A DNA stretch of 24,761 bases from a virus. The first letter of the stretch is position 1. The number at the start of each line of letters is the position of its first letter. Of the stretch, positions 1 through 5,893 are shown one piece after another. Made by a program: the position numbers and the translations under genes. The notes under the pieces are model-generated. The model searched no databases and was not told the origin of the DNA. It was given only the letters and a program-made list of their open reading frames with translations. The stretch spans positions 1 to 24,761 of IMG/VR virus record IMGVR_UViG_3300011114_000440; one strand, written 5' to 3'.

Positions 1-105
1 TATATTATGATAATCTACCATATCCCATTTTTCTGGTTGAAAATAACTATCTATTCTAAATCTAAATTCAAGTGTTAAATCCCAGGCTTTTTCTTGTGGT
101 GTCAT
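1..105 (-). CDS. Hypothetical small phage protein, N-terminal part (runs off the left edge)
   Basis: A reading frame starts with ATG at 105 and stays open to position 1, giving 35 residues that begin MTPQEKAWDLTLEFR. The start overlaps the stop of the upstream HTH gene as ATGA (102-105), the same 4-base coupling used elsewhere in this operon, which strongly supports a real gene. The MTPxEKA opening resembles small unknown proteins common in Bacteroidetes phages (from memory of the family look, not a search). No function can be assigned, and the C-terminus is outside the window. Confidence 0.65.
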   Translation of the reverse strand, partial: MTPQEKAWDLTLEFRFRIDSYFQPEKWDMVDYHNI

Positions 106-728
106 TTTAATTTTATTTTTGTGTTTGTAGTGTTTATAGGTTCAAAGTTTTTAGAGTTCTTTACCCATGTACCAATTCTTCTACCTATATCAAAGAATTT
201 TTGGTCTTGGTATCTCATTTTACCTTTAGCATCTGCTTCGGTCCAGTAGTCTAAGAATGATTGATATTGATTCCCTAGTTTATCCTTATACTCGTTTACC
301 CTATTAACAAAAGCTTCTTTATCAGTATATAATTTCTTATTTATATTATCTAATTGTATTTTAGATAATTGTATATTATGTGACGAAATGCCGTCAGGGG
401 GGTGTGTCGAAATGTCGTCAGGGGTATGTTGGCTTTTCGGCAGAGGGTTTTCAAAGCATAGTGTAATACTTCTAAACTCAACTTCCATTTTTTCATTTAG
501 TTTTATTATTCTGCCAATATACTTTTGTTTCTCAAGTTCTCTTAAATTATCCCTAACTGAAGTTACCGAGCAATTTAGACATTTTGCTAAATAATCATTA
601 GATGCAAAACAATATCCCCTTTCATTAGATAAGTTTGATATTAAGGCTAAAAGAATCTTTTGGCGATCTGTTAGTGATTTATCAAGCAAAATCTTTGCCG
701 TAATCGTTACATAAAAACTATGGTTCAT
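102..728 (-). CDS. Helix-turn-helix replication initiator-like protein
   Basis: The protein has 208 residues from ATG 728. That ATG overlaps the methyltransferase stop as ATGA (725-728), so I prefer it to the TTG six bases upstream. Residues about 15-70 form a winged HTH: LTDRQKILLALISNL, then a recognition region around NYLAKCLNCSVTSVRDNLREL (split by position, typical of the HTH_36/replication-O N-terminal type). A low-complexity linker follows (about 90-130), then a C-terminal helical block with YWTEADAKGKMRYQ and FDIGRRIGTWVKN. This linker plus C-terminal block is the usual layout of phage replisome organisers that bind an origin and recruit a helicase loader. Its place in an operon with DnaA-like and annealing proteins fits DNA replication. 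Alternative: a transcription regulator with the same fold. Confidence 0.7.
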   Translation of the reverse strand: MNHSFYVTITAKILLDKSLTDRQKILLALISNLSNERGYCFASNDYLAKCLNCSVTSVRDNLRELEKQKYIGRIIKLNEKMEVEFRSITLCFENPLPKSQHTPDDISTHPPDGISSHNIQLSKIQLDNINKKLYTDKEAFVNRVNEYKDKLGNQYQSFLDYWTEADAKGKMRYQDQKFFDIGRRIGTWVKNSKNFEPINTTNTKIKLK

Positions 729-1339
729 AGACAACTATTTAAAATTTCAATACATAAATTTTGTGGTATTTTGCTTCTATTATAAGCACCCTTTAAACCT
801 TGTGTACCAGTTTTACTGCCTCTAGGTGCTGATACATGACAAGAATCTCCATTTTTACAAATTGGTTTCGGAATCCATTTTTGATTATTTGTCCATATAT
901 CTGTTGGTTTCATTCTTGTATCGCCATATTGACAATATGTTATTGTATGCCTAATCATATCATTCATAAAATCCATTTTTCTTAATAATCCTCTTGGGTT
1001 TTCAATAAAAAAATACTTTGGATTAAAATATTTAATAATATCTATTGTTTTTTTAGCTATTAAAATACCAAGTTTTGCTGTATCTGTTGATGGAATATAC
1101 GCACCCTTGCCACCAGCCCAATGATGCCCAATTGCGGCAACACTAAATCCTGTACATGGTGGAGATGCCCAAACAATATCAGGTTTAAATGGAACTTTTT
1201 TAACATCAAAATCTAAAATATTTACTACATAATCAACTTTGTCAAAATTTTCAATATCACTTGAAAATACATTTATATTAAACTTTTCAGCTTCTTTGCC
1301 AATAGATCTACTTCCTGCAAACAATTCTAATAAATTCAT
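725..1339 (-). CDS. DNA (cytosine-5) methyltransferase, short phage type
   Basis: The 204-residue protein transfers a methyl group from S-adenosylmethionine to cytosine C5. Motif I is LELFAGSRSIG (residues 4-14), binding SAM. The catalytic PPC loop is SPPCTGFS (59-66, Cys62). Motif VI is ENPRG (113-117), where most relatives have ENV. The motif VIII region is CQYGDTRMKPTDIWTN (136-151). It is much shorter than bacterial C5 methyltransferases (over 300 residues), so the target-recognition domain is minimal and specificity cannot be read. The G-rich motif I reads AGSRS rather than AGxGG, as in many orphan phage enzymes. No cognate restriction enzyme is adjacent, so host-restriction protection or epigenetic marking of phage DNA is likely. 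The start is preceded by a T-run, not an A-rich leader, and lies inside a small upstream frame, suggesting translational coupling. Confidence 0.85.
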   Translation of the reverse strand: MNLLELFAGSRSIGKEAEKFNINVFSSDIENFDKVDYVVNILDFDVKKVPFKPDIVWASPPCTGFSVAAIGHHWAGGKGAYIPSTDTAKLGILIAKKTIDIIKYFNPKYFFIENPRGLLRKMDFMNDMIRHTITYCQYGDTRMKPTDIWTNNQKWIPKPICKNGDSCHVSAPRGSKTGTQGLKGAYNRSKIPQNLCIEILNSCL

Positions 1340-1421
1340 AAAAAAAGGCCTTCACAATCCCAGGTAGAGCGAGTACCTGTTCATGATCCAGCCAATAAGT
1401 TTTAAATGTAATCTCGCTCAT
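1308..1421 (-). CDS. Putative 37-residue protein overlapping the methyltransferase start
   Basis: ATG at 1421 opens a 37-residue frame beginning MSEITFKTYWLDHEQVLALP and ending with TAG at 1308, so it overlaps the first 32 bases of the methyltransferase gene. It fills the otherwise empty gap between two close-packed genes. A TATATTTG element (promoter-like -7) lies seven bases upstream. The residues look protein-like, with a mixed charged/hydrophobic composition, but I recognise no family. It may be a real microprotein or a leader whose translation carries ribosomes into the methyltransferase. Support is positional only. Confidence 0.4.
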   Translation of the reverse strand: MSEITFKTYWLDHEQVLALPGIVKAFFYEFIRIVCRK

Positions 1422-1428
1422 TACACTA

Positions 1429-1436
1429 CAAATATA
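1429..1436 (-). promoter_or_regulatory. Putative -7 promoter element (TATATTTG)
   Basis: On the - strand the sequence reads TATATTTG, an exact match to the Bacteroidetes -7 consensus TANNTTTG. It lies directly ahead of the small frame starting at 1421. I see no well-spaced TTTG -33 partner, so this could be chance in AT-rich DNA. If active, transcription would begin at or next to the ATG. Confidence 0.28.
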
Positions 1437-1652
1437 CTAAACTTCCTTAGCAATCCTAAAAACCACCTTTCTATTTTCTACCATAAATCTCTTACGAGCC
1501 ATAGGGTTAAGTGATTCTCTAATTACTTGAGCTGCTATCTTAGTCTTTCGACTAGCTAAAGCTGCTGATTTAAAAATAACCTCTTCTCTCGTGTCAGTAT
1601 ATACCATTCTAATGGCTACTGAGTTCTCTAATCCTTTTATCTCACCTGGCAT
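1437..1652 (-). CDS. Hypothetical protein, basic, 71 residues
   Basis: The 71-residue product starts with ATG 1652 and overlaps the end of the preceding gene by 11 bases, consistent with translation in the same operon. It begins MPGEIKGLENSVAIRMVYTD and is rich in Arg/Lys (for example LASRKTKIAAQV and MARKRFMVENRK), which could suit nucleic-acid binding, although no motif is recognisable. There is no signal peptide or membrane segment. Family unknown to me. Its position between replication-module genes suggests an early role only by association. Confidence 0.65.
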   Translation of the reverse strand: MPGEIKGLENSVAIRMVYTDTREEVIFKSAALASRKTKIAAQVIRESLNPMARKRFMVENRKVVFRIAKEV

Positions 1653-1932
1653 CTTCTTTTGGTTTATAGTGGTTTTTTAGTCCTTTAATAAATGATTGAT
1701 TGGTTTCATTGAACTCCCTTTTAGAAAAATAATCCTCATCTATTTCACCACCATCCATTGAATTGGGGTAGATGAGTATGTCATCATCGTAAAAGTTACG
1801 GACTCTGCCTGTTTTGTAACATACCACTTTCCAAATGGTGTTTGTATCAGTTCCGTAATCAATCCATGCGATGCATTTTCCATATCCTAAGGGGGTTAAA
1901 ACATCAATCGTGTTCTTTAATTGGTGTATCAT
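1642..1932 (-). CDS. Hypothetical protein, acidic, 96 residues
   Basis: The product starts with ATG 1932, which overlaps the upstream stop as ATGA (1929-1932). It contains a beta-rich core (GYGKCIAWIDYGTDTNTIW, WKVVCYKTG) that looks like a small SH3-like or OB-like barrel reading 'value plus unit', followed by an acidic stretch (DDDILIYPNSMDGGEIDEDY) and a charged C-terminus. Similar-looking short proteins are frequent in Bacteroidetes phage early operons without known function. No catalytic motif, membrane segment or metal-binding cluster is seen. Confidence 0.7.
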   Translation of the reverse strand: MIHQLKNTIDVLTPLGYGKCIAWIDYGTDTNTIWKVVCYKTGRVRNFYDDDILIYPNSMDGGEIDEDYFSKREFNETNQSFIKGLKNHYKPKEDAR

Positions 1933-2393
1933 TTCTTTAATGATATTTTAAATGTGGTAGTAGATACTCTAGGAGCAGGATGTACCATCTCGCCTGTTTC
2001 AGGATCAACCACAGGTGATGTAATAGACCTTAACATCTTCTCCCTTTCTTTTAGGGCATATTTAAGGCTTTCTACTTCCTTGTTTAGTTTATCCCAAGCA
2101 TAATCTTGCTCGTAGATATACTTTACTCCTGATTCAATCTTAGCAACCTCGCTACCTAAGACTTCAGCCTTGCCTTGAGGATACTTATCAAGCTCACCTA
2201 CTACCAAGTCACGAAGGTCAGCTCTTACCTCATCAAATAACTGAGAAATAGCATCCATTCTAACTAATGTTTCTAAAGGAGATTCTCCTGTTTCTTTAAA
2301 GTGTTCTACAATAGTGCTTTTAATCACACTATTGTTAAATTTACTAGGCTCGTAAGAAGCCAATTCTATTTTCGGTAATGATAATTCGTTCAT
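1929..2393 (-). CDS. Hypothetical coiled-coil protein next to the annealing protein
   Basis: The 154-residue protein starts at ATG 2393, just after the stop of the putative annealing protein (2395). It is mostly helical and charged. A central coiled-coil-like region (roughly residues 80-125, DYAWDKLNKEVESLKYALKEREK) precedes a C-terminal segment with a VVDPETGEMVHPAPRV turn and a beta-like tail (STTTFKISLK). The position next to a Rad52/ERF-like protein is where phages often keep a recombination partner (nuclease, SSB or nuclease inhibitor), but I see no nuclease motif, so its role remains inferred from context. A Gam-like nuclease inhibitor is possible but it is shorter than that family. Confidence 0.7.
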   Translation of the reverse strand: MNELSLPKIELASYEPSKFNNSVIKSTIVEHFKETGESPLETLVRMDAISQLFDEVRADLRDLVVGELDKYPQGKAEVLGSEVAKIESGVKYIYEQDYAWDKLNKEVESLKYALKEREKMLRSITSPVVDPETGEMVHPAPRVSTTTFKISLKK

Positions 2394-2394
2394 A

Positions 2395-3066
2395 TTATTT
2401 CTTTTTACTTGTTAACGCATCCTTTTTACTCTTCATTAGCATCATTAAAGCTTCATCACTTTCGATGTAAGCCTTATGTGCAAAAAATACCTCGGTTAAA
2501 TCCTTCATCCTAGTAACCGAAGAAATATCTTTTATTAGTTGTACTCTATCAATCTCAATAGGCACTTCCTCGGCTACCACCTCAACTACTTGGGGTTTTT
2601 TAGGGGTGTTATCCTCTTTGGCAAAGTCCATCTCTTCAGCAGGTGTAGCCTCGAATCCTGCGGTTTTCATTAACCAGGCTAAAAGGTTTCTATAAGCCTT
2701 ACCAATAGCTCTAGTTTGTGCCATAGATAAGATGGCATACTCATCGAAGTAACGCTTTGTTTTCTCCTTATTGGAGCATAAAGCTATACCTACTGCCATT
2801 AACTGACCTGTGGTAATATTACGCACCTCGCATTTAGCAGAGTATCTAATTTCATCCTCCTTGGACATATCCGTAGTTTCTGTGATAATCGGCATCAGTC
2901 CTAAGGAAGCCCCTGCAAATTGCCAACCTTCAACATTCACGAATTGTTTGCCTTGGATGTTGGATGACAATCCTTTTTCCTTAATTAATCTTGATAAATC
3001 TTTAGATAAGTCAAGCATTGATTCAGCGTTGACAATATCAAATTTGGGTTTAGTTTGAAGTTCCAT
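2395..3066 (-). CDS. Putative single-strand annealing protein (Rad52/ERF-like superfamily)
   Basis: The 223-residue product starts at ATG 3066 behind an AAAAACCC/AAAAAACC leader. Residues about 10-145 form the core: a helical N-terminus, a VNVEGWQFAGASLGLMPI segment (43-60), beta strands (RYSAKCEVRNITTGQLMAVG), and then the hallmark helix AQTRAIGKAYRN (116-127) followed by LMKTAGFEATPAEEMD (132-147). The AQTRAIGKAxRN...AGFEATPAEEM pattern is characteristic of phage annealing proteins of the Rad52/Sak/ERF grouping, which coat ssDNA and anneal complementary strands in recombination or replication. A flexible linker rich in Pro/Val/Glu (about 150-172) and a small helical C-terminal domain follow. 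Family placement is from memory of motifs. A specific subfamily (ERF versus Sak3-like) cannot be fixed by eye. Confidence 0.65.
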   Translation of the reverse strand: MELQTKPKFDIVNAESMLDLSKDLSRLIKEKGLSSNIQGKQFVNVEGWQFAGASLGLMPIITETTDMSKEDEIRYSAKCEVRNITTGQLMAVGIALCSNKEKTKRYFDEYAILSMAQTRAIGKAYRNLLAWLMKTAGFEATPAEEMDFAKEDNTPKKPQVVEVVAEEVPIEIDRVQLIKDISSVTRMKDLTEVFFAHKAYIESDEALMMLMKSKKDALTSKKK

Positions 3067-3256
3067 ACTGTAAGGTTTTTTGGGTTTTTAAATTTTGTGT
3101 AAAGAATACTACTTCTCTAATGGGATGCATATCCCAAAAGTTTACGATGCTTTGCATCATTTCTAAACTACTCTGTGAATAGTTAATGTTGTGGATCACT
3201 TTAGCAATAAACAATCTTTGTTCTTGCTCGGACCAGTTTGAAAAATCACTCGACAT
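3050..3256 (-). CDS. Hypothetical protein, 68 residues
   Basis: ATG 3256 is preceded by an A-rich leader (AAACCAAAACACACC). The product overlaps the annealing-protein start by 17 bases, consistent with coupled translation. It begins MSSDFSNWSEQEQRLFIAKV and is predicted mostly helical, with no motif, membrane segment or cysteine cluster that I can name. The family is not recognised. Confidence 0.65.
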   Translation of the reverse strand: MSSDFSNWSEQEQRLFIAKVIHNINYSQSSLEMMQSIVNFWDMHPIREVVFFTQNLKTQKTLQYGTSN

Positions 3257-3273
3257 AATTGGTGTGTTTTGGT

Positions 3274-3633
3274 TTATAATATGTTTTGAAGGTTTTTTAG
3301 ATCGTTATTAGTTGGCTCATCATAACAAAGTAGGTTATTGATGTTTTGGATGGCATGGATGACAGTTGTATGGTCACGATTGAATAACATACCAGTAGCT
3401 TTAAGCTTCAATTTTACCTTGTTTCTGATGATATAAATAGCCATGTGCCTAGCCATTACGATTTCTTTGAACCTGGAACGACCTACAACTTCTTCAGTAG
3501 ATACTCCATAGTAAGAACAAACCTTATCTATTATTTCACTACAAAGGGATTGTCTTTGCTTAGGAGTCATCTTCCTGCTACTAACAGAAGGTACTATCCA
3601 ATAGTTCAAATTTTTATTCTGACTGAAAATCAT
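3274..3633 (-). CDS. Stand-alone DnaA domain IV (DnaA-box-binding HTH) protein
   Basis: Residues about 30-101 match the DNA-binding domain IV of the initiator DnaA: CSYYGVSTEEVVGRSRFKEI, then ARHMAIYIIRNKVKLKLKAT, then GMLFNRDHTTVIHAIQNI. The RDHTTV signature (86-91) contacts the DnaA-box major groove. The AAA+ ATPase and domain I of DnaA are absent, so the protein can bind DNA but not open an origin alone. I chose ATG 3633 (119 residues) because its leader (AAAAACTCTATCT) closely resembles that of the operon's first gene (AAAAACCCCATCT at 4473). ATG 3654 (126 residues) is the alternative. It may bind the phage origin, regulate early genes or titrate host DnaA sites. It sits in the replication operon next to a second small HTH gene. 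Confidence 0.85.
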   Translation of the reverse strand: MIFSQNKNLNYWIVPSVSSRKMTPKQRQSLCSEIIDKVCSYYGVSTEEVVGRSRFKEIVMARHMAIYIIRNKVKLKLKATGMLFNRDHTTVIHAIQNINNLLCYDEPTNNDLKNLQNIL

Positions 3634-3811
3634 AGATAGAGTTTTTAATGTCATCAATTTTTTTAGCGTAGTAGGTTTCTACTATTTCAATCATTTCCTC
3701 ATCTTGCTTGGCAAGGCGAGTTTTTACTAGGTAAGGGCTGAGTCCAGTTGCCTCACAAATCTTTTTTATATCGCCATACTTAAGTAAGGCACGATAATCT
3801 CTAATCAGCAT
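3614..3811 (-). CDS. Small helix-turn-helix protein
   Basis: The product is 65 residues from ATG 3811, chosen over an upstream TTG (3847) because the ATG has a close A-rich leader (TTAAAAAACCAAAA) and overlaps the previous stop by only 11 bases. It begins MLIRDYRALLKYGDIKKICE. The segment GDIKKICEATGLSPYLVKTR has the spacing of a helix-turn-helix with a recognition helix on SPYLVKTRL. The rest is charged and helical. It overlaps the DnaA-like gene downstream. A transcription regulator or DNA-binding accessory of the replication operon is the reasonable inference. The target is unknown. Confidence 0.65.
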   Translation of the reverse strand: MLIRDYRALLKYGDIKKICEATGLSPYLVKTRLAKQDEEMIEIVETYYAKKIDDIKNSIYDFQSE

Positions 3812-4043
3812 TTTTGGTTTTTTTAAATAGTTTATAATGTCGGTCAATGGATCGCATCGCAGCTTCTATAGAAGTAAAATAGGATGCTCTCCAATAGTAG
3901 AACTTGTCTAAAGGCTTTTTGTTATCCCAATGGATAAACATACCTCTATACACAAAATCCTTTTTGATTCTATTAGCATCAATAGTAATCATGAAATAAT
4001 CTTTAAGTCCTTTTTGCTTTAGATGGGCTGGTGTTGGATGCAC
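3801..4043 (-). CDS. Hypothetical protein, 80 residues
   Basis: The frame opens with GTG 4043 behind an A-rich leader (CCTAAAAATTTGAATC). An internal ATG at 3992 would give a 63-residue form beginning MITIDANRIKKDFVYRGMF. It contains aromatic-rich beta segments (FVYRGMFIHWDN, FYYWRASYFTS) and a basic helical C-terminus (RSIDRHYKLFKKTKN). No known family is recognised. The compact basic/aromatic makeup could suit nucleic-acid binding. Start choice is uncertain. Confidence 0.6.
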   Translation of the reverse strand: MHPTPAHLKQKGLKDYFMITIDANRIKKDFVYRGMFIHWDNKKPLDKFYYWRASYFTSIEAAMRSIDRHYKLFKKTKNAD

Positions 4044-4054
4044 GATTCAAATTT

Positions 4055-4258
4055 TTAGGTTAATTTATAAATGGTTTCTAATACCTCCGTAACTGGGTTA
4101 ATGTCTTTTTTAGAGGCAATGTTTAAGAATTTTTCGTAGGCTGTATCTTTATCATAAGATAAACTATCAACGACATACAATCCGTCTACTTTAGTAAAAA
4201 AAACGGTTTCCATATTGTGCGGGTGACTTTCCTGCACGAATTCAATTTTTACTGACAT
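4055..4258 (-). CDS. Hypothetical protein, 67 residues
   Basis: ATG 4258 sits two bases after the stop of the upstream gene (4261) and has a clear leader (CAAAAACCTTAATT). The product begins MSVKIEFVQESHPHNMETVF, has an alternating beta-like N-terminal half and a helical C-terminal half (TAYEKFLNIASKK, TEVLETIYKLT). No catalytic residues, cysteines or membrane segments are evident. Unknown family. Confidence 0.65.
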   Translation of the reverse strand: MSVKIEFVQESHPHNMETVFFTKVDGLYVVDSLSYDKDTAYEKFLNIASKKDINPVTEVLETIYKLT

Positions 4259-4260
4259 AA

Positions 4261-4473
4261 TTAAGGTTTTTGTATTTTGTTAAGTTTTTGGTGACGTTGG
4301 AAGTAAGATGTAATCCCTTGAGAATTGATTTGACTCATGACATTCTCGTAGTATCTGGGATGTATGCAGGTTTTTGTGATGTAGTTGTAATAAACATCTT
4401 CTCCTTGCTTGATAAGTGTGCCAGTCATACTGCAAAAGCAGTCGTATCTAGCTGTAATTAATTCAAATGACAT
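4261..4473 (-). CDS. Hypothetical small protein with cysteine motif; first gene of the leftward operon
   Basis: The 70-residue protein starts at ATG 4473 with the leader ACAAAAACCCCATCT. It has C12-x-C14 and C36 in the pattern ARYDCFCSMTGTLIKQGEDV, reminiscent of the small 'CxCxxTGxxIxxGE' zinc-ribbon-like phage proteins, though a fourth metal ligand is only possibly the following His (CIHP, 36-39). It is the most upstream member of the tightly packed operon, directly behind the T-tract repeat array, so its expression probably depends on signals there. Function unknown. Confidence 0.65.
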   Translation of the reverse strand: MSFELITARYDCFCSMTGTLIKQGEDVYYNYITKTCIHPRYYENVMSQINSQGITSYFQRHQKLNKIQKP

Positions 4474-4519
4474 AGATGGGGTTTTTGTGTTTTTTAATAA
4501 TTTTAAACGAAGTTAAAGG

Positions 4520-4689
4520 TTTTTTGTTATTGTTTAAGATTTTTATGGGGTTTTTTGTTAAGGAAATCATAAAAGATTTTTGTCAGATTTTTGTGAAGTT
4601 TTTGTCTGTGGGATTTTTAGGGGATTTTTAGGAAGTTTTTGGCATGGAGTTTTTGGGGAGTTTTTGCTAGGGGTTTTTGGCAGGTTTTT
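4520..4689 (+). repeat. Degenerate 11-bp repeat array of phased T5-6 tracts (A-tracts on the - strand)
   Basis: Thirteen T5 or T6 runs begin at 4520, 4540, 4551, 4577, 4588, 4599, 4614, 4625, 4636, 4650, 4661, 4674 and 4685. Seven of the twelve steps are exactly 11 bases and the rest mostly 13-15. The unit reads approximately RGTTTTTGNNN (for example GATTTTTGTCA, AGTTTTTGGGG, GGTTTTTGGCA). The + strand has almost no C here. A-tracts repeated close to the helical pitch bend DNA (established), so this should be strongly curved. Read leftward as RNA it would be the leader of the gene at 4473 with repeated CAAAAAC motifs. Possible roles: origin, architectural operator, or leader RNA element. Confidence 0.85.
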
Positions 4690-4712
4690 GCCTATTTGAA
4701 ATTTTGTTTCAA

Positions 4713-4756
4713 TAGTTGCATAAACAACTAATGTTTAAACATTAATGTTATAACAT
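4713..4756. promoter_or_regulatory. Operator-like palindrome cluster
   Basis: Two perfect 12-bp palindromes stand two bases apart: ATGTTTAAACAT (4731-4742) and ATGTTATAACAT (4745-4756), sharing the consensus ATGTTWWAACAT. The second extends to 14 bp (4744-4757). Immediately left is TAGTTG-N6-CAACTA (4713-4730). Such tandem dyads are typical binding sites for dimeric HTH regulators. They lie upstream of the repeat array and of the leftward operon. The remaining gene-free DNA to 4889 is AT-rich with no other signal that I can support. Confidence 0.6.
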
Positions 4757-4889
4757 TGATATATTGCAATATCTTAAGCTTATAACAGTATAAAAATACT
4801 ATTTAAAGCTATTTTAAGGCCTAAATTTAAGCTATCTTTTTAAATTAGTATAAGGATACCAAGCAAAAAAAATAAGCCTAAAATAAGCC

Positions 4890-5084
4890 CTATTTTGTTA
4901 AGTATTCAATCCAAGCACTGGACTTGTAAAAATTATCTTTATCCAATTGCTTTTTTACTTTATCTGTAATTTCATTAATTTGCTCCTGGTAAAGATCTTT
5001 GTAAAATTGTAGCAAATATTTATTTGCAGGTTTGTTTTCTTTTTCTAGGGCCTTAATAAGTCCCTTTAAGCCGTAAATATTCAT
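4890..5084 (-). CDS. Hypothetical helical protein, 64 residues
   Basis: ATG 5084 (beginning MNIYGLKGLIKALEKENKPA) is preferred to TTG 5114 because of the A-rich leader AAACCAAAATAAACAAT. The protein is charged and almost entirely helical (KYLLQFYKDLYQEQINEI, KVKKQLDKDNFYK), with no known motif. It lies alone between a terminator on its upstream side (5151-5174) and the gene-free repeat region downstream, and has its own promoter-like sequence. Function unknown. Confidence 0.6.
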   Translation of the reverse strand: MNIYGLKGLIKALEKENKPANKYLLQFYKDLYQEQINEITDKVKKQLDKDNFYKSSAWIEYLTK

Positions 5085-5110
5085 ATTGTTTATTTTGGTT
5101 TGATCCTTTA

Positions 5111-5140
5111 CCAAGATACGATCCTGTAGCCTATAGCAAA
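5111..5140 (-). promoter_or_regulatory. Putative Bacteroidetes-type promoter for the 4890-5084 gene
   Basis: On the - strand, TTTG (5137-5140), 18 bases, then TATCTTGG (5111-5118) approximates the consensus TTTG-N18-20-TANNTTTG with one mismatch. It stands between the terminator at 5151-5174 and the ATG at 5084, exactly where a new promoter would be needed. Confidence 0.4.
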
Positions 5141-5150
5141 TAAAGGATAT

Positions 5151-5174
5151 AAAAAAGGGCCCAATTGAGGCCCT
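5151..5174 (-). terminator. Rho-independent terminator after the Gp88-like gene
   Basis: On the - strand AGGGCC, a 7-base loop TCAATTG, GGCCCT and then a run of T form a GC-rich hairpin with U-tract, nine bases beyond the stop codon at 5183. It should end the leftward transcript of the Gp88-like gene. Confidence 0.85.
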
Positions 5175-5182
5175 AATTTAGT

Positions 5183-5893
5183 TTAATTAGAGTAAGAAAA
5201 TTTAATATTTCGAGCTTTTAAGTCTTTTATTGATTGGCTGGCCTTCGATCCTTTTGGCTGCTGGCCATGTATTAACAAAGCAAAGCTATCTTTGGTTTTA
5301 TAGGCTGCTTCATCTGTGTGATCAATTGAAAGCCCTAATTTTTCGGCTTCCTCAGGACTATAAACTACTTTAGCGAATTTTAGGCCATGTTCTAATATCT
5401 GAGCATCTAATTTGCCACCTTCCGACGCATTAAGTACTAAATTACTAGGTATTTCTTTGATATAATTTACCCAATAAATTAAACTTTTTGTGTAAGCATA
5501 AAATAAGACTGTAGGCCTAAGCTTTGCCACCTGTAGCCATGCTAAAAAATAAGCTTCGTTAAAAAAGTCACCACTAACATGAATTCGAACTATATTAGCT
5601 TTTTTTGGTAAGCTTTCTAAAATAAGATCGGCGGCTTGATCTGTAGTAAGCTTTTTTAATAGGTCGAAATTATGCCACCTGGCAATCCTTACATTGGGAT
5701 AAACGGCCTCGGCCGATGCAGCAAAGCACCTAAATTGTGTATTGTGGCCATCTGTTAATTTACCTGTTAATTTATCGGCCTTGCTTAGGCAATCATTGGC
5801 AAATGGGCATGAATGCCCGGCAGGTAAAGAAAAAGTATAAATATTTTTACCAAGCTTTGCGTTTCCCTGTTGAAATTTTAATAAAGTGCTCAT
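5183..5893 (-). CDS. Gp88-family phage protein
   Basis: The 236-residue protein carries the conserved order of the phage 'gene product 88' family: GNAKLGKNIYTFSLPAGHSCP (10-30, split by the limit of the motif), FANDCLSKAD, FRCFAASAEA (54-63), RIARWHNFDLL (69-79), RIHVSGDFFN (103-112), FYAYTKSL (131-138) and LNASEGGKLD (154-163). Three conserved cysteines (C29, C35, C56) could bind a metal or cluster. The alternating strand/helix pattern with SGDFF and YAYTKS suggests a TIM-barrel-like enzyme, but no activity is established that I know of. Start ATG 5893 follows an A-rich leader (AAACAAAAAACACACAT). A strong terminator follows. The gene contains many GGCC sites, unlike its neighbours, hinting at separate ancestry. 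Confidence 0.75.
   Translation of the reverse strand: MSTLLKFQQGNAKLGKNIYTFSLPAGHSCPFANDCLSKADKLTGKLTDGHNTQFRCFAASAEAVYPNVRIARWHNFDLLKKLTTDQAADLILESLPKKANIVRIHVSGDFFNEAYFLAWLQVAKLRPTVLFYAYTKSLIYWVNYIKEIPSNLVLNASEGGKLDAQILEHGLKFAKVVYSPEEAEKLGLSIDHTDEAAYKTKDSFALLIHGQQPKGSKASQSIKDLKARNIKFSYSN

Noticed and set aside
388-594. Rightward open frame of 68 codons
   Set aside because: It lies antisense inside the HTH replication gene, has no leader and no protein-like pattern.
2810-3058. Rightward open frame of 82 codons
   Set aside because: Antisense shadow of the annealing-protein gene, whose motifs are convincing on the other strand.
4520-4689. CRISPR array
   Set aside because: Repeat units are about 11 bp, degenerate and have no unique 30-bp spacers; no cas genes are present.
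4540-4690. G-quadruplex from the G-rich strand
   Set aside because: G-runs are mostly 2 long, with occasional 3-4, and separated by T5 tracts; they do not form four G3 runs in a short span.
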